Notes: a model not told the origin generated them from the sequence alone. A stretch of 64,000 bases of DNA from Caballeronia sordidicola (GCF_002220365.1 NZ_MTHB01000198.1:31667-95666), one strand, 5' to 3'. Counted from the stretch's first letter, positions 1 through 8,884 are shown. Numbers and translations are program-made.

Positions 1-372
1 CGCTTGCTGTATATCGACCGACACGAAGATATCGTCGCCTGCTCTATCGAACGCCAGCGGTTGCTTTTTCATGCTCGACGTCAGCAATAACGTGCCGCCG
101 TGCCGACCGGTCCTCCAGACATGGTCAGCAGCCGCGAGTGACGCATGCAGACACAGCGGGCTTCGTGCATGCGGGTAGTAAAAATCCAGTGCGAGCCGGT
201 CGCTTGCCGGACCATCCGCATCTACGAAAACACACGCATGAGCATGTTGCTCGATCGTGAATTGTTGTCGATCCTCGAGCGACCAGTCTGAGAGCTCTGG
301 ACCCGAGATGACCAGAGCATCGTTTCCATTCAGCGAAGTTGCTCCGAAGCATCTATATCGTTCAATGTTCAT
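1..372 (-). CDS. PhzF-family epimerase/isomerase-like protein, partial (runs off left edge)
   Basis: The reading frame opens at an ATG at 372 on the minus strand and stays open for 124 codons to the window edge, so the C-terminus is missing. The N-terminal part shows the PhzF layout. A 'FVDADGPASDRLALDFYYP' stretch is followed by 'SPLCLHASLAAA', which corresponds to the family's 'DLCGHATLAAA' segment. A Glu precedes the 'HACVFVD' strand, where PhzF proteins carry the catalytic acid. PhzF-type proteins are cytosolic and catalyse isomerisation or epimerisation of small metabolites; the substrate here cannot be told. An AAGGTG ribosome site lies about 6 nt upstream of the ATG. The gene is divergent from the antiporter gene at 590. 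Assignment rests on motif resemblance in the first third only. Confidence 0.6.
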   Translation of the reverse strand, partial: MNIERYRCFGATSLNGNDALVISGPELSDWSLEDRQQFTIEQHAHACVFVDADGPASDRLALDFYYPHARSPLCLHASLAAADHVWRTGRHGGTLLLTSSMKKQPLAFDRAGDDIFVSVDIQQA

Positions 373-589
373 TGAATCACCTTGAGTTACCGATTGTCGA
401 CATAGTACGGTCTTGGTCTGGCTAAAGCCAAGGGCTGCTCTTAGCTTGCTTACAACAGACAGACGCGCCCTTAGGCGAGCCGGTTACTAGCTCAATCGAA
501 TACCGCGCGCGATAACCGCACCCCCTGAATTCCGAAGAAATGCCGCGGTCGGGTAAGCTTCGCTTAATCGACGCTCCGCAGGCAAATCC

Positions 590-2176
590 ATGTCCTCCGT
601 CTCCGCATTCAAGCTCGTCCTGCTCTCACTAATCGTGATGATCGGCTTGCAGTTGCTAGCCAAGCGTCTTAAATTGCCACCCGCCGCCGCCCTGCTGATT
701 GGGGGCATTGCGATGGCATTCGTGCCAGGTCTTCCTCCCATTCACCTGGACCCGGACCTGGTGATTGTCGTATTCCTGCCGCCGCTCCTCATGGACGGTG
801 CCTACTTCACTGTCTGGGAAGAGCTCAAGCGCAATCTCGGCGCCATCCTGCTTCTCGCTATCGGTGCCGTTGCGTTCACCACACTTTCGGTCGGCATGGT
901 CGCCCATCTGGTTGTCCCCGGTCTGCCTTGGGCAGTCTGCTTCGCGCTCGGCGCTATTGTGTCGCCGCCAGATGCCGTCGCGGCCAAGGCCGTGCTCGAA
1001 CGCCTCGCACTGCCACGCCAGCTGATGGCTATCCTCGAGGGAGAAAGCTTGCTCAACGACGCGGCTGGCCTCGTCCTGGTTCGCTTCGCCGTGGCGGCAG
1101 CGCTTACCGGCACTTTCAGCATGGAACATGCCGCGGTGAGCTTCGCCTTCCTCGGCCTGGGCGGCGTGGTGGTCGGTGGCATCGTGGGCTATTTGATCGT
1201 GCAAACCGTCCGCTGCCTTGACGACGACTATCTCATCATCACCATCAGCGTATTGACGGCATGGATAAGCTACGTTATTGGCGAAATGCTCGGCGTCTCC
1301 GGCGTAATTGCCACCGTAACGGCCGGCCTGACATTGGGTTGGTATCAACACGAAGTCTTGAGCGCTACCGTTCGCATGCGCGGGACGGCATTCTGGCAGG
1401 TCATTGTCTTCCTTCTCGAAGCGCTCGTATTCATCCTGATCGGGCTGTCTCTTCGAGGTGTCATCGCGCGGTCTGGCAGTGCCGACAATGCACTCTTTAC
1501 GCTCGCGCCAGCCGTGGCGGCGGTGATTGGCGCGGTGGTCCTGTCGCGCTTCGTATGGGTCTTCGCTACCGAGCTTTTCAACATGGCATGGCAGCGTTTA
1601 ACCGGCCGCGGGGACGTGGCGCTGGATTGGAGAACCGCGACCATAACGAGTTGGGCGGGCATGCGCGGCGTGGTCACCCTCGCGGTTGCGCTGTCGCTTC
1701 CAGAAACCTTGCCTGGGCGGGATTTGATCCTTGTCGCTTCGTTTGCCGTCATCCTTGTGACCGTATTGCTGCAAGGAACTACCATTGGCGTTCTCATCGA
1801 ATGGATCAATCCTGATCGCAGCTCGGATGCCGGCGCTCAGCACCTGACCGAACCGCAAGCGTGGGCAAGACTGGAGGCGGCGCAGCTCGCCGCTATCGAG
1901 CCGCTTGTACACGACAGCGAGGGGAAGGTGATTCATCCTCGGCTGCTTGAGCAGTACACCTATCGCGCAACACTCACAAAAGCGTACGGCGACCGGACAG
2001 ACTTTCCGCATGAGGAACGTACCACTCATTACGATGTCGTTCTGGCGGCCATCGCCGCCGGGCGCAAGGAGTTGCTCCGGATGCATCGTTGCGGCGCCAT
2101 TCACGATGAGATGCTGCACGTCCTCGAGCGTGACCTGGACTTGCAAGAGGTGTCCGCGCGGCATGGACGCGGTTGA
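590..2176 (+). CDS. Na+/H+ antiporter, CPA1 (NhaP-like) family
   Basis: A 528-residue inner-membrane protein. About 12 hydrophobic segments fill residues 1-410, followed by a soluble C-terminal tail of roughly 110 residues, as in bacterial CPA1 exchangers. Family signatures are visible: 'SPPDAVAA' near residue 125 and 'EGESLLNDAAGLV' near residue 150, the Asn-Asp pair of which is the ion-binding centre in CPA1 proteins, and 'WAGMRGVVTLAVAL' near residue 355. It should exchange cytoplasmic Na+ (or K+) for external H+ to control pH and salt. It stands alone, divergent from the PhzF-like gene across about 217 bp and 114 bp ahead of a phosphatase gene. No regulatory site is evident. Confidence 0.9.
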   Translation: MSSVSAFKLVLLSLIVMIGLQLLAKRLKLPPAAALLIGGIAMAFVPGLPPIHLDPDLVIVVFLPPLLMDGAYFTVWEELKRNLGAILLLAIGAVAFTTLSVGMVAHLVVPGLPWAVCFALGAIVSPPDAVAAKAVLERLALPRQLMAILEGESLLNDAAGLVLVRFAVAAALTGTFSMEHAAVSFAFLGLGGVVVGGIVGYLIVQTVRCLDDDYLIITISVLTAWISYVIGEMLGVSGVIATVTAGLTLGWYQHEVLSATVRMRGTAFWQVIVFLLEALVFILIGLSLRGVIARSGSADNALFTLAPAVAAVIGAVVLSRFVWVFATELFNMAWQRLTGRGDVALDWRTATITSWAGMRGVVTLAVALSLPETLPGRDLILVASFAVILVTVLLQGTTIGVLIEWINPDRSSDAGAQHLTEPQAWARLEAAQLAAIEPLVHDSEGKVIHPRLLEQYTYRATLTKAYGDRTDFPHEERTTHYDVVLAAIAAGRKELLRMHRCGAIHDEMLHVLERDLDLQEVSARHGRG

Positions 2177-2290
2177 TATCGTGGAATAAAACAGGCAGCG
2201 CCTGCAAATCCGCTGGTTGTCAGGACCGGCAAACTGCCGGGGAGCTTGCGTTGGTACAATCGGGGCAAGCTCCTTGTCCCTCTTCCCATC

Positions 2291-2875
2291 ATGTCCGAAA
2301 CGAACTGGTTGTCCGAACCCAGCACCGCGTCTAAACGCATCATCTTCGCGCGCCACGGCGAATATCCGTGCAACGTCCGCGGCGTTTGCAACAGTAATCC
2401 CCGCACCGGCTTTTATCTGACCGAGAAGGGCGAAACGCAGGCAAAGGCCTTGGGCGAGCGCCTGAAGGACGAGAAAATCGAGCTTATCGTGACCTCCGAA
2501 TTTCTGCGGGCGCGGCAAACAGCATGGTTGGCAAACAAGATATTGAATGTTCCGCAAGTCGTTAACCGGCTAGCCAACGAAAACCGGGTTGGTGCAGAAT
2601 TTGAAGGAAGGTCTGGCGAAGATTTCCAGCGTTTCATTGCCCACGCACCGGCGACTACCGCCGCGCCGGACGGTGAACCCTTCACGGGAATGCTTGCGCG
2701 TGTTCAATCACTTATCGCCGACCTGAAGCTGAGTAGCCCGCAAACCGTGCTGGTCGTCACACACGGCTGGACGCTTCAGGCTGTGCGGGTCATCCTGAAC
2801 GAAATCAGTCCAGATGACGCCGCCCGATGTGTGGACATGCCGTCCAATTGCGAAATTGTTGAAGGAAGGTTTTAG
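2291..2875 (+). CDS. histidine phosphatase family protein
   Basis: A 194-residue cytosolic protein of the histidine phosphatase (phosphoglycerate mutase-like) superfamily. The phosphate-accepting 'FARHGEYPCN' motif is near residue 16, a core Glu/Arg region 'EFEGRSGEDF' is near residue 105, and the second catalytic His lies in 'VVTHGWTLQAVR' near residue 155. The ATG at 2291 is chosen because an upstream in-frame start would add a non-conserved leader. The substrate cannot be read from the sequence; relatives dephosphorylate sugar phosphates or nucleotide intermediates. It lies 114 bp after the antiporter gene on the same strand, possibly cotranscribed. Confidence 0.85.
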   Translation: MSETNWLSEPSTASKRIIFARHGEYPCNVRGVCNSNPRTGFYLTEKGETQAKALGERLKDEKIELIVTSEFLRARQTAWLANKILNVPQVVNRLANENRVGAEFEGRSGEDFQRFIAHAPATTAAPDGEPFTGMLARVQSLIADLKLSSPQTVLVVTHGWTLQAVRVILNEISPDDAARCVDMPSNCEIVEGRF

Positions 2876-2923
2876 CCTCCGTGGCTTCCGGCGTGGTGCT
2901 CCGGCATGCAAGTAGCCGGCAAG

Positions 2924-3745
2924 TCACTTAAACGCGTAAGCGACTCCAACGCCGTAAGTGATTTGATTCCGGTTTCCGCGCTGCGTGACGATCGGACTGT
3001 CAGCCGCTGAGCCGGAAATCCGCTGGTAGTAAATCATTGCGCCGCCAAACCAGTGTTTGTCGATCTGGTAGATCGCGGCAAGCCACCCGGTCATCTGTTC
3101 AAGTCCACCGGAAGGACTGAAAGCTGGCAGGCCGCTGCGTGTGGCGTCCTCCTCCGTTACACCGTAGTACACCTGGTTAAATCCCTGGCTTACCCAGCTT
3201 GCGCCTACCCCAGTGCCTACGAAAATGCGCCGCTGCACGGGCAACCAAAGGCTGCCGTTCACCGACACCCGTGCTCCCGAATACACGATGCCCGCGTTGG
3301 TCACCACGGTCACAGAGCCCCGAAGGCGATACGGGAAAGCGCCCTGGTTATCGTATTCGTAGCCCACAAAGCCTCCCGCTTCCGCAGTCGTATGCACGTC
3401 GTGCACCTGGGAAACCACCGGATCGTCAACATGACTTCTTCCCAGGCGAAGCGCCACGGCCGGACCGTATTGCAGTCCTGTCACCCCACCAAAATCGAAC
3501 TGGGCATAAGGCCCGTATAGCTCGAACAGCCGCCCGCCATCCGTCACATAACGTATTCCCGGCACAGCGCCGACAAAGCGGTCCCGAGCCCCGGCATAGT
3601 CCGTCGTAGACCCAAGGCCGCCGCCGACCATGCTGGGAAGCGTGCCGGGGAGGTCGAAGGACGCTGCCCGGCTTTCCCGGGTGATCAGGCAGCACATTGC
3701 CAGCAAAATGACACGCAGGCATGCTTGAATCGAGTGGTTTTTCAT
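2924..3745 (-). CDS. MipA/OmpV-family outer membrane protein
   Basis: A 273-residue exported protein with a signal peptide ('LRVILLAMCCLITRESRAA', cleavage after the Ala pair). It has a repeated amphipathic beta-strand pattern and ends in an aromatic C-terminal strand (Y-A-F-K), typical of outer-membrane barrels. The early 'VGGGLGSTTDYAG' and 'GRLFELYGPYAQFDF' blocks resemble MipA/OmpV proteins. It begins 45 bp after the stop of the gene at 3791-4954 on the same strand, so the two probably form one operon. The ATG at 3745 is preferred because it is followed directly by the signal peptide; an in-frame ATG at 3787 would overlap the upstream gene's end. Family members act as scaffolds or pores; the exact role is unknown. 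Confidence 0.7.
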   Translation of the reverse strand: MKNHSIQACLRVILLAMCCLITRESRAASFDLPGTLPSMVGGGLGSTTDYAGARDRFVGAVPGIRYVTDGGRLFELYGPYAQFDFGGVTGLQYGPAVALRLGRSHVDDPVVSQVHDVHTTAEAGGFVGYEYDNQGAFPYRLRGSVTVVTNAGIVYSGARVSVNGSLWLPVQRRIFVGTGVGASWVSQGFNQVYYGVTEEDATRSGLPAFSPSGGLEQMTGWLAAIYQIDKHWFGGAMIYYQRISGSAADSPIVTQRGNRNQITYGVGVAYAFK

Positions 3746-3790
3746 TGGCCGGCCATTGGAACGGAGGTGGCGTGAATCCAGGTTCAAGTC

Positions 3791-4954
3791 TTAGCGCCAG
3801 GCGCTGCCGACTTGAACGTAGAACGCGTTTTGGCCGGGGCCACGTGCAACATCGATACCCATCGTCAAACCGAGCTTGCGGGCGATCAGGTAGCGAAAAC
3901 CCGTTCCGAAACCATAGGCGGTGGGCGCATCTGAGATTGAATGAAGGTTTCCATATGCTTTGCCGGCGCCTCCAAAACCAAGCACGTACCAGCGCGGCGC
4001 CACATTCCACCTGAGTTCGACTTCGCTCGTCAGTTGATTGCGGTCTTGATACTTCGCGTCAGACACGCCGCGTAGCGAGACGTAAGGCTGTGCAAAAAAT
4101 GGGATATTGCCCTGCGAAAATCCCGTGTCGGCGCGCATCCCGAGAACCCATGACGGAGCGAGCGGAATCCAGTGGTAGCCCTTCGCGGTTTCCATCTGGA
4201 AATTTGAAGAGCTGCCTAATCCACCTCTCGCGATTTCCGCTTCAAACTCGGCATAGGTTCCTTTGCCGGGGAAAAAGAAATTGTCGCGAGTGTCGTAGTC
4301 GACGACCACGCCGCCCTTCGCGACGCGTTGCTCGTTCTTGAAATCAAGCAATCCGTTTGGAAGAATGGGGCCGAAGCGCGTGTTCGAGTCCAGGAACGTG
4401 TAGCGAGGGCCGACGTACCACGGACTATCGTCCAATCGGAACAAAACTTGCTGAACGACACCAACACCACTTAGCTGATACGCGTGCGATCCGCCTTGCG
4501 CCCCGTAGTAATTCAAATGCAGGTTGATCTTTCCCACAATGCCAAGATAGCGAATCCGGTCGTCGTCCCAAGTGTGGAAGTGCATCAGCCCGACACCCCA
4601 GCTATGCGTGCCCGTCGCGAAGCCGCCCAAGCCCGTGATGTTGGGAGGCGCTGAACTCTTGACCTCGCTCTGAGGGGCATCCGGATCGTGCTTGGGCATG
4701 GTGAAGTAAAGGAGGCCAAGGCCGAGCCCATACCCAACCGCAGGTTCCGTGACAATAGTGGGTACCGGCAGGACTCCACGATGAGAGAGCAACATATCGC
4801 TCAAGTCGAACATACCGTCTTCAGCGTCCGTGAATTTTCCTTCGGCAGACGCCACGCCGGTGAATGAAGCAGTCAGCACAAGGCAGCCCAGTAACGGCAT
4901 TATCCTTTGTCGTAGCCCAAGGACAGCGCTCGAATCTCGCTTGCATAATTTCAT
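3791..4954 (-). CDS. BamA/TamA-type surface antigen (D15-like) outer membrane protein
   Basis: A 387-residue protein with a signal peptide ending near 'TGVASAEG' and a predicted barrel. It has glycine- and aromatic-rich strands, 'FFFPGKGTYAEFEAEIARGGLG', and a late 'EVELRWNVAPRWYVLGFGGAG' block. These are typical of the C-terminal barrel domain of the Omp85/D15 superfamily. No POTRA-like repeat region is visible, so it is a barrel-only member rather than BamA itself. It is upstream of and probably cotranscribed with the MipA-like gene. Another ATG lies 18 bp upstream (4972); neither has a clear ribosome site. Likely role: an outer-membrane pore or insertase-like protein; substrate unknown. 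Confidence 0.65.
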   Translation of the reverse strand: MKLCKRDSSAVLGLRQRIMPLLGCLVLTASFTGVASAEGKFTDAEDGMFDLSDMLLSHRGVLPVPTIVTEPAVGYGLGLGLLYFTMPKHDPDAPQSEVKSSAPPNITGLGGFATGTHSWGVGLMHFHTWDDDRIRYLGIVGKINLHLNYYGAQGGSHAYQLSGVGVVQQVLFRLDDSPWYVGPRYTFLDSNTRFGPILPNGLLDFKNEQRVAKGGVVVDYDTRDNFFFPGKGTYAEFEAEIARGGLGSSSNFQMETAKGYHWIPLAPSWVLGMRADTGFSQGNIPFFAQPYVSLRGVSDAKYQDRNQLTSEVELRWNVAPRWYVLGFGGAGKAYGNLHSISDAPTAYGFGTGFRYLIARKLGLTMGIDVARGPGQNAFYVQVGSAWR

Positions 4955-4972
4955 CGACACAAATCCCATCAT

Positions 4973-5299
4973 GCAAGGTTTAGTTCATCGCTCGCAAGCG
5001 AATGCAATCTATCGACGCCGTGGCTTAAAAGCTTCGGTGTGCGTGCAAGTTTTCAGAGGCGGCGTCAGCGCTCGTTAATAATCTGGCAACTCGAGCCGAT
5101 CGGGTCTTGCGGTTTGAATAGGGATTCTGCAAAAGTGGAAACAAGGTCGACCGATATCAGAAACTCAAACAGAACGCAATCTCGGTTCGAGGAGCGACTA
5201 ATCCCCCCCCAAGCGAACACATTTGATAACCGCGAATCAGGGAAAGACGGAGCAGTCGAGCATCGATTGGACTTAACGTTCTCCGCCTGCATTCAGTCT
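4973..5299. other. intergenic region without a recognised gene
   Basis: A 327-bp region between the start of the surface antigen gene and the C-terminal end of the LysR remnant. It must carry the promoter of the outer-membrane protein pair. An open frame on the plus strand (5039-5569) has no homology signal and overlaps the LysR remnant antisense. I see no convincing repeat, RNA or operator. Confidence 0.4.
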
Positions 5300-5930
5300 C
5301 TAGCTCGGCTTGGATGTTCGCTTGTGCCAGATGCCCAGTTGGCTTGCCGGCGAAAGCGCCCGCGGATCCAGGAGATTTGCATTGAAGTCGCAGCATTTTT
5401 GCGCCAGTTGCGCGACCTGATTGCTCAGCGAATAGGCATGCTCTGCTCTGTGGAGTGCCACGTAGTGGACAGGCGGGAGAGCGGGCTTCGTTTTGATAAT
5501 CTTCAGGATACCTGCCGTGACCATGTAGTTAAGACATGTCTTCGGCAGGTAACTCACGCCCATTCCTGAGACGGTCAGCCCAATTTGAGCGACCAGATTG
5601 TTTGCTACAAGAATCTTCGCCGTGCTCACCCCGTTCTCGGACAAAAACTGCGAGTAAGTCAGCCCGGCCCAGAGAGATTTCCCTGCAGAAGCAACGGGAG
5701 CTGGGCAATGTCTGCGATTGGTATCGTCGCTTTGCCGGAATCAAGCGAGGGCTAACACATCCATGCGTTTTCCACGGTGCCGGCCGGGATGCTGGTAAAC
5801 CGCTCGCTCGCTGCAGCCTGAGGAACAATGATCAGGTCTACGGTATCGGTTGCGAGCCGGTCCCTCAGCGTGGCGCTCAACTCGACCTCGGCCTCGATAA
5901 TGACCTTTGGACAGGTTCCCTTAATACATA
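5300..5930 (-). pseudogene. LysR-family regulator remnant (effector-binding domain only)
   Basis: Reading the minus strand, 'CPKVIIEAEVELSATLRDRL' and 'DTVDLIIVPQA' match the beginning of a LysR effector-binding domain. In the same frame a TAG stop follows 'VENAWMC'. The frame continues through 'SLDSGKATIPIADIAQLPLL' to a stop after 'LSGPG', and the rest ('LTYSQFLSENGV', 'VSGMGVSYLPKTCL') is shifted by one base. The helix-turn-helix half is absent; the fragment begins right after the SDR stop codon. There is therefore one in-frame stop, one frameshift and a 5' truncation, and no functional regulator can be made. It may once have regulated the adjacent SDR locus. Confidence 0.8.
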
Positions 5931-5957
5931 AACAACGCCCCACCCCAGATGCTGCCT

Positions 5958-6710
5958 TCAGCCTCGGCCCACGAAAGGCATATGACTAGCCATGACCGTC
6001 ATGAACAGGACGTTTGCGTCCAGTGACAAGCTATCCATGTACAGGATTGCCTTGACCACATTATCCATCGACATGCGTGGCTCTACCTTGATCGAACCAT
6101 CGGCCTGGAGCGTCCCTTTTGCCATCAGCTCGCTCATGTCAGTCACGACATTGCCGATATCTATCTGGCCACAGGCAATGTTGTAAGGACGGCCGTCCAA
6201 AGAGGTCGCCTTGGTCAAGCCGGTGATTGCGTGTTTGGTGGCGGTGTAGGGTGCAGCCTTTGGCCGCGGTGCATGCGCTGAGATTGAGCCGTTATTGATG
6301 ATTCGGCCGCCCCGTGGCTGCTGTTTCTTCATCATCCGGAAGGCGCCTTGCGTGCACAGAAAGGCACCGGTCAGATTAACGTTGACGGCCTGAACCCACT
6401 GTTCATAGGTGATGTCTTCCAGCGAATTTTGCGGCGTGAACGTACCGGCGTTATTGAACAACAGATCCAGACGGTCGAACTTTTCTTCAAGCTGAGTGAA
6501 CAGGCGATTGACCGACTCGAGGTTGGCAATATCGCAGGGTATCGCATGGGCATTAACCGCATGTGAGCCAGCCATACTCGCGGTTTCAGTCAACGCACGC
6601 TCGTTTCGTCCCGCCAGCACAACGGTGTAGCCTTCACCTAGTAAGCCTAACGCCACGCCACGCCCGATTCCTGATCCTGCGCCCGTGATCAAGGCAATTT
6701 TCCCTTCCAT
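5958..6710 (-). CDS. short-chain dehydrogenase/reductase (SDR)
   Basis: A 250-residue classical SDR. The nucleotide-binding 'TGAGSGIGRG' is near residue 10, 'NNAG' near residue 88, the catalytic Ser in 'NNGSISA' near residue 140 and 'YTATK' near residue 155. It should be a soluble NAD(P)H-dependent alcohol or ketone oxidoreductase; substrate unknown. The ATG at 6710 is chosen because GAGGGG sits 5 nt upstream; a GTG two codons earlier (6716) is possible. A perfect palindrome of the gluconate-regulator type lies 22 bp upstream (6732-6743). The neighbouring LacI/GntR regulator and the IlvD/Edd and MHS remnants suggest a role in sugar-acid metabolism, but that is inference. Confidence 0.85.
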   Translation of the reverse strand: MEGKIALITGAGSGIGRGVALGLLGEGYTVVLAGRNERALTETASMAGSHAVNAHAIPCDIANLESVNRLFTQLEEKFDRLDLLFNNAGTFTPQNSLEDITYEQWVQAVNVNLTGAFLCTQGAFRMMKKQQPRGGRIINNGSISAHAPRPKAAPYTATKHAITGLTKATSLDGRPYNIACGQIDIGNVVTDMSELMAKGTLQADGSIKVEPRMSMDNVVKAILYMDSLSLDANVLFMTVMASHMPFVGRG

Positions 6711-6731
6711 TGTCACCCCTCGCTATTCATG

Positions 6732-6743
6732 GTTACCGGTAAC
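6732..6743. promoter_or_regulatory. GntR(LacI-family)-type operator palindrome upstream of the SDR
   Basis: GTTACCGGTAAC is a perfect 12-bp palindrome with the central CG typical of LacI-family operators. It is close to the known E. coli gluconate repressor (GntR/IdnR) site, recalled as roughly ATGTTACCCGTAACAT. It lies 22 bp upstream of the SDR start, where a bound repressor would block transcription. The LacI-family gene at 7775-8884 is the obvious candidate to bind it. Binding is inferred. Confidence 0.55.
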
Positions 6744-6858
6744 TAATCAACTGACTTTAGCATGAAGAGACAAGCATGCACAAGGCGGTCCGATTGATAG
6801 TAACCCGATATACAGCGGAATAAAAACGTCTTCGTCGAGGCCAGCGCCTGGCTGATTT

Positions 6859-7466
6859 TTAACGTACAGCATCGTTCAGTTCAGTCAAATCGCGCTGCCG
6901 CGTTTCGGTCGACAGGGACACGCCGATCAACGTGACATATAAATTCCCATGACCTAAAACGCGCCGCCTGACAGTCCGACCAGGTACTTCCCCAGCAACG
7001 GCGCGATGCCACCCGACAGCACCGCACCCAACTCACGCGTGAATCGACGCCAGAGTACCGGTAGCGATTGCCGAAGAGTTCCGAGAAGTGTGAGCACAGC
7101 GCGCCCAGCATGTTGTTTGCCCCCAGCGCCAAGCGCAGCCGGATCCAGACCGCCGCGCCAATGAGTACGACGCTCGAAAGAAAAGGGATACGCCATGCCC
7201 ATGCAAGGATGGCCTGCTCTCCCAGCACATGCTACATGACGCTGAAGGTGGCCGCGGCGAGGCCGAGGCCCGCAAAGATGCCCACGAACGGCAATGCTGC
7301 GAAGAAACCGCGTTGCCGCACAGGGGCGACTTCCAATATCAGCGTCGATGCCCCCGCTTGCTCCGCGCCCGCACCGAATCCTTGCAGCAGTCGCAGCAGC
7401 ACGAGCGCTACTGCGCCGACGGTTCCGCTGGGCAAAAAGCCGACCAACGTCGTGGAGGTGCCCAAG
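6859..7466 (-). pseudogene. MHS-family (MFS) metabolite transporter remnant
   Basis: On the minus strand 'LVLLRLLQGFGAGAEQAGA' and 'RRQRGFFAALPFVG'-like segments ('PVRQRGFFAALPFVGIFAG') match the middle of MHS-family symporters such as shikimate or proline/betaine transporters. The match continues in other frames through 'FTRELGAVLSGGIAPLLG' and ends with 'LSTETRQRDLTELNDAVR' and a stop at 6859. At least two frameshifts are needed to join these parts and the N-terminal third is missing. The 5' end stops abruptly at about 7466, where plus-strand IlvD/Edd sequence begins, indicating a rearrangement breakpoint. Not functional. Confidence 0.8.
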
Positions 7467-7750
7467 ATGTGTCGCCGGAAGCGGCCGTGGGTGGCGGACT
7501 TGCGTTGCTCGTATCGGGCGGCAAGATCCGCATCGACCTGAAGTCGCGCAAGGTCGACCTCATGATCCCCGATGCCGAACTCGCGCAACGTCGCGCGCTC
7601 TGGAGGCCACCTGTGCTGAAGAACATGAAACCGTGGGAAGAGATCTACCGGATCATGGTCGGGCAGCAAGGCAGTGGCGCGTGCCTGGAACCGGCAACGC
7701 TGTATCTCAACATTATCGAAACGAAGGGTGAGTCACGCCACAGCCATTAA
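7463..7750 (+). pseudogene. IlvD/Edd-family dehydratase, C-terminal fragment
   Basis: The plus-strand frame reads 'DVSPEAAVGGGLALL', 'GKIRIDLKSRKVDL' and 'PDAELAQRRALWRPP', which match the conserved C-terminal end of IlvD/Edd dehydratases (usual 'HVSPEA..GGP.ALV...D.I.ID'). It ends at a stop at 7748-7750. Full-length members have about 570-600 residues; only about 95 C-terminal residues remain and no N-terminus exists upstream. The fragment abuts the inverted MHS transporter remnant. Sugar-acid dehydratases of this family (arabinonate, gluconate or xylonate types) would suit the nearby LacI/GntR-type regulator. Confidence 0.75.
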
Positions 7751-7774
7751 TGTGAGCGGGCACCGCGCGAGTCG

Positions 7775-8884
7775 CTATGTGCTCTCGCGCGGCACCACTT
7801 CGTAGTGAATCTTGATGACCGTCGGTAGCGGCTTTCGCTTCGTTGCCACGACGGTTTTCGTCCCTCGGGTCTTGTCCGGTTTGCCCTCGCCTTCGGCCTC
7901 ATGAAGCGCTGCGAGAAGCGATTCGCCGGTGGCGCGGCCAATGCCATAGGCATCGACGGAAACAGTCGTGATCGTCGGATAACAGTGCCTGGACACTTCG
8001 AAGTCGCCGAACCCCGCCACCGCGATATCGCCCGGCACCGACAAGCCGAGCCGATGGCACGCCATGACCGCGCCGAACGCGTGGATGTCGCTGGCGCACA
8101 TTACGGCGTCGGTGTCGGGCCAGCGATCGAGCAACTGCTGCAGCGCGGCCGCCCCATGAGCCATGGCGACGCCGTGCGCCATGGTCGTCGTCCAGGCGCT
8201 TTTCGTGATGTCGCGCGGTTCGCAGCCTGCCGCCCGGACTTCCTTGAGATATCCGCGCCGGCGGTCGATACCGCGCCGGTCGAGCTTCGATGCACTGCTC
8301 ACGAAAGCAATACGCTCATAACCACGCTCGTAAAGATGGCGGACCATGGCACGGGACGCTTCCGCATTCGAGAAGCCGACAACACGGTCGATAGGATTTG
8401 CCGGCATATCCCATGTCTCGATGACGGGAACGCGCGCGCGCGCCAGCAACGAATGCGTCTCGGCCGTGTGGTGACTTCCGGTTAATACGATGCAACGCGG
8501 TTGATATCGAAGCAGCGCCCTGACAAGTTCTTCCTCGCGCGGCAGGTCATAGTCCGTATTCGCCAGCAGCATTTGCATGCCCGCGGGTTCGATTACGTCG
8601 TTAATGCCGCGAACGGTATCGGAGAAATTCGAGCTTGACAGCGACGGCACAAGGACCGCGACGAACGATGAACGTCCTGACGACAGGGCGCCGGCAGCCG
8701 CGTCCGCGACATAGCCCATTTCATTGACCACGCTCAGTACGCGTTCACGGGTGGCCAAGCTCACGGGCCTGCCGGCGAGCACGCGCGACACTGTCATTTT
8801 GGAAACTCCGGCGATACGCGCCACGTCGGCCATGCGGGGGGGCGCGGAAGTCGAAAGCTTGTCGTCGGACATCGTCTTCTTCAT
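7775..8884 (-). CDS. LacI-family transcriptional regulator (gluconate repressor-like)
   Basis: A 369-residue regulator. The N-terminal LacI helix-turn-helix is near residues 17-65 ('MADVARIAGVSKMTVSRVL' then 'GRPVSLATRERV'), followed by a periplasmic-binding-protein-like sensor domain ('SFVAVLVPSLSSSNFSD', 'VMCASDIHAFGAVMA', 'GDIAVAGFGDFE'). The first helix and the phrase pattern resemble gluconate-type GntR repressors. It probably represses sugar-acid genes, with the SDR operator at 6732-6743 as a candidate target. A second imperfect palindrome, TTGGTGCGCCAA, sits at 8889-8900 immediately before its own start and could serve autoregulation. An alternative start at 8872 is possible. About 30 extra residues after 'AALHEAEGEG' form a charged C-terminal insert. 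Confidence 0.88.
   Translation of the reverse strand: MKKTMSDDKLSTSAPPRMADVARIAGVSKMTVSRVLAGRPVSLATRERVLSVVNEMGYVADAAAGALSSGRSSFVAVLVPSLSSSNFSDTVRGINDVIEPAGMQMLLANTDYDLPREEELVRALLRYQPRCIVLTGSHHTAETHSLLARARVPVIETWDMPANPIDRVVGFSNAEASRAMVRHLYERGYERIAFVSSASKLDRRGIDRRRGYLKEVRAAGCEPRDITKSAWTTTMAHGVAMAHGAAALQQLLDRWPDTDAVMCASDIHAFGAVMACHRLGLSVPGDIAVAGFGDFEVSRHCYPTITTVSVDAYGIGRATGESLLAALHEAEGEGKPDKTRGTKTVVATKRKPLPTVIKIHYEVVPREST

Noticed and set aside
1598..2557. 319-codon open frame on the minus strand
   Set aside because: Spans the antisense of two well-supported genes (antiporter and histidine phosphatase).
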